Below, in pieces: positions 63,162 to 64,000 of a stretch of 64,000 nucleotides of DNA. Location of the stretch: assembly GCA_013348725.1 (NCBI GenBank), contig CP054689.1, positions 546,501 through 610,500 on the forward strand, written 5' to 3'. The notes beneath the pieces are model-generated. The model saw only the letters and a list, made by a program, of their open reading frames with translations. It was not told where the DNA came from and ran no database searches. Source of the stretch: Ectothiorhodospiraceae bacterium 2226. Lineage in GTDB: Bacteria > Pseudomonadota > Gammaproteobacteria > GCA-013348725. Position 1 is the stretch's first letter. Every line of letters begins with the position of its first letter. A program made the position numbers and the translations under genes.

Positions 63162-64000
63162 CTACCCCACCCGCGCCGCCTGCTTAGCACTCCGCCGCAA
63201 CCGCGACAACAACCGCCGCGCCAGCTCGCCAAACAGCTCGGTCTGGGTGGGGTGCGGGTGGATGGCCTCGGCGACCTGCTCGAGGGTCATCTCGCCGCTG
63301 ACCATCATCACGCCCTGGCCGATGAGGGTGTCGGCGTGGTCGGCGAGGAAGTGCACGCCGACGATCTTGTGGGTGGCCTTGTCGGCGACGATCTTGATGA
63401 GGCCGTGGGTCTCATTGTTGATCATCGCCTTGGCGTCGATGCTCATCGGCGTCTTGACCTCGACGGCGTCGATGCCGCGCGCCTTGGCCTGCTCGCTGGA
63501 GAGGCCCACGAAGGCGGCCTGCGGGCGGGTGAAGATCACGCCGCTGTCCTTCTCCTCGCGGTAGCGCATGTCCTCGCCCAGGATGGTGGCGGCCGCCACG
63601 CGACCCTGCTGGCCGGCGGTGTGCGCGAGCATCAGGCCGCCGATGACGTCACCCACGGCGAAGATGTGCGACACCGAGGTGCGGCAGCGCACGTCGGCCT
63701 TCACCACGCCGTGCTCCACCGCGACGCCGGCGTTCTCGAGACGCAGCGGCTCGAGCACCGGGCGCTTGCCGGTGGCCATCAGCACGTAGTCGCACTGGTA
63801 GGCCTCTTCCTGCTCGCCCCCTGTCCCCTCCTCTCGGGGAACCTGGAAACGCAGGGTCATGGCGCCCGGCTTGCCGGTGATATCCACCACCTTGGCATTG
63901 GTGCGCACGGTGAGGTTCGGGTCGGCGTCCAGCACCGCGATGAGCTGCTTGGCGACCTCGGGCTCGACCTCGGCCAGGATGCGGTCGCGCCCTTCCAGCA
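63162..64000 (-). CDS. Dihydrolipoyl dehydrogenase-like flavoprotein, C-terminal part
   Basis: The frame is open to the window edge; about 279 codons are visible. They include the NAD-domain end VLMATGKRPVLEPL, the FAD-binding block SHIFAVGDVIGGLMLAH and the dimerisation domain ending in HPHPTQTELFGE. The His-x4-Glu-like catalytic dyad of dihydrolipoyl dehydrogenases is within that last motif. The N-terminal FAD domain with the redox-active cysteines is outside the window, so I cannot separate LpdA from a related oxidoreductase (SthA, MerA-like). Confidence 0.87.
   Translation of the reverse strand, partial: LEGRDRILAEVEPEVAKQLIAVLDADPNLTVRTNAKVVDITGKPGAMTLRFQVPREEGTGGEQEEAYQCDYVLMATGKRPVLEPLRLENAGVAVEHGVVKADVRCRTSVSHIFAVGDVIGGLMLAHTAGQQGRVAAATILGEDMRYREEKDSGVIFTRPQAAFVGLSSEQAKARGIDAVEVKTPMSIDAKAMINNETHGLIKIVADKATHKIVGVHFLADHADTLIGQGVMMVSGEMTLEQVAEAIHPHPTQTELFGELARRLLSRLRRSAKQAARVG

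Overview
The window looks like a piece of chromosome from a high-GC gammaproteobacterial sulfur oxidiser of the Chromatiales/Ectothiorhodospiraceae type. That is an inference from gene content and order: mrp/apbC beside metG, a full rsxABCDGE (Rnf) operon next to nth, DUF1841 and DUF3108 genes, and soxA-soxX. No rRNA or tRNA gene was seen, so the placement is not proven.

Layout. 1-2,021: purM (cut by the window edge), purN and a DUF3108 envelope protein, overlapping head to tail. 2,038-4,725: dcd and apbC on the minus strand, separated by an ~0.8-kb array of degenerate stem-loop repeats. 4,885-13,457: metG, the Rnf electron-transport operon, an unknown small protein and nth. 13.5-17.4 kb: DUF1841, DUF3015, a large DUF4105 protein and a lipoprotein hydrolase. 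17.5-24.6 kb (minus strand): a TlpA-like thioredoxin with an unknown exported partner, recQ, a heme oxygenase/bacteriophytochrome-GGDEF pair and argG. 24.7-29.2 kb: a potassium-channel-like protein, an EamA transporter and a DUF2157/DUF4824 pair. 29.3-33.7 kb: soxA, soxX and an SLC13/TrkA-C permease, bracketed by a perfect 15-nt direct repeat. 34.0-34.5 kb: a small lipoprotein.

34.6-57.1 kb is the accessory core, built as a very large inverted duplication: two ~7.5-kb arms facing each other around a ~7.3-kb centre. Each arm carries the same genes: a three-gene exported cassette named here A-B-C, then a DUF2141 protein, an alpha/beta hydrolase, a BBE-type FAD oxidoreductase, a SnoaL-like protein and a tiny desulforedoxin-like protein. 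The inner ~5 kb of the arms appear identical apart from five one-base differences in G/C runs; four of these break genes in the left arm only. The centre holds a complete IS3 element, a second IS3 fragment, orphan fragments, another A-B pair and a 5'-truncated copy of the EamA transporter. A has a lipoprotein-type signal, a bacterial Ig-like region and a C-terminal motif set resembling LAS (M15/M74) zinc peptidases. B is an exported beta-rich protein and C a one-helix membrane peptide. I do not recognise A-B-C as a described system.

57.1-60.3 kb is insertion-sequence debris: a complete IS3-type element sits between inverted fragments of one IS4-type transposase, beside a truncated host gene. 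60.4-62.9 kb, visibly AT-richer, encodes an OLD-family ATPase/TOPRIM protein and a membrane-anchored HEPN-like protein, a candidate defence pair. The window ends inside a dihydrolipoyl-dehydrogenase-like flavoprotein behind a strong terminator. A short motif, GTCTGTCCCCGATTAT, recurs about ten times between 34.6 and 60 kb and sits on most of the rearrangement junctions.
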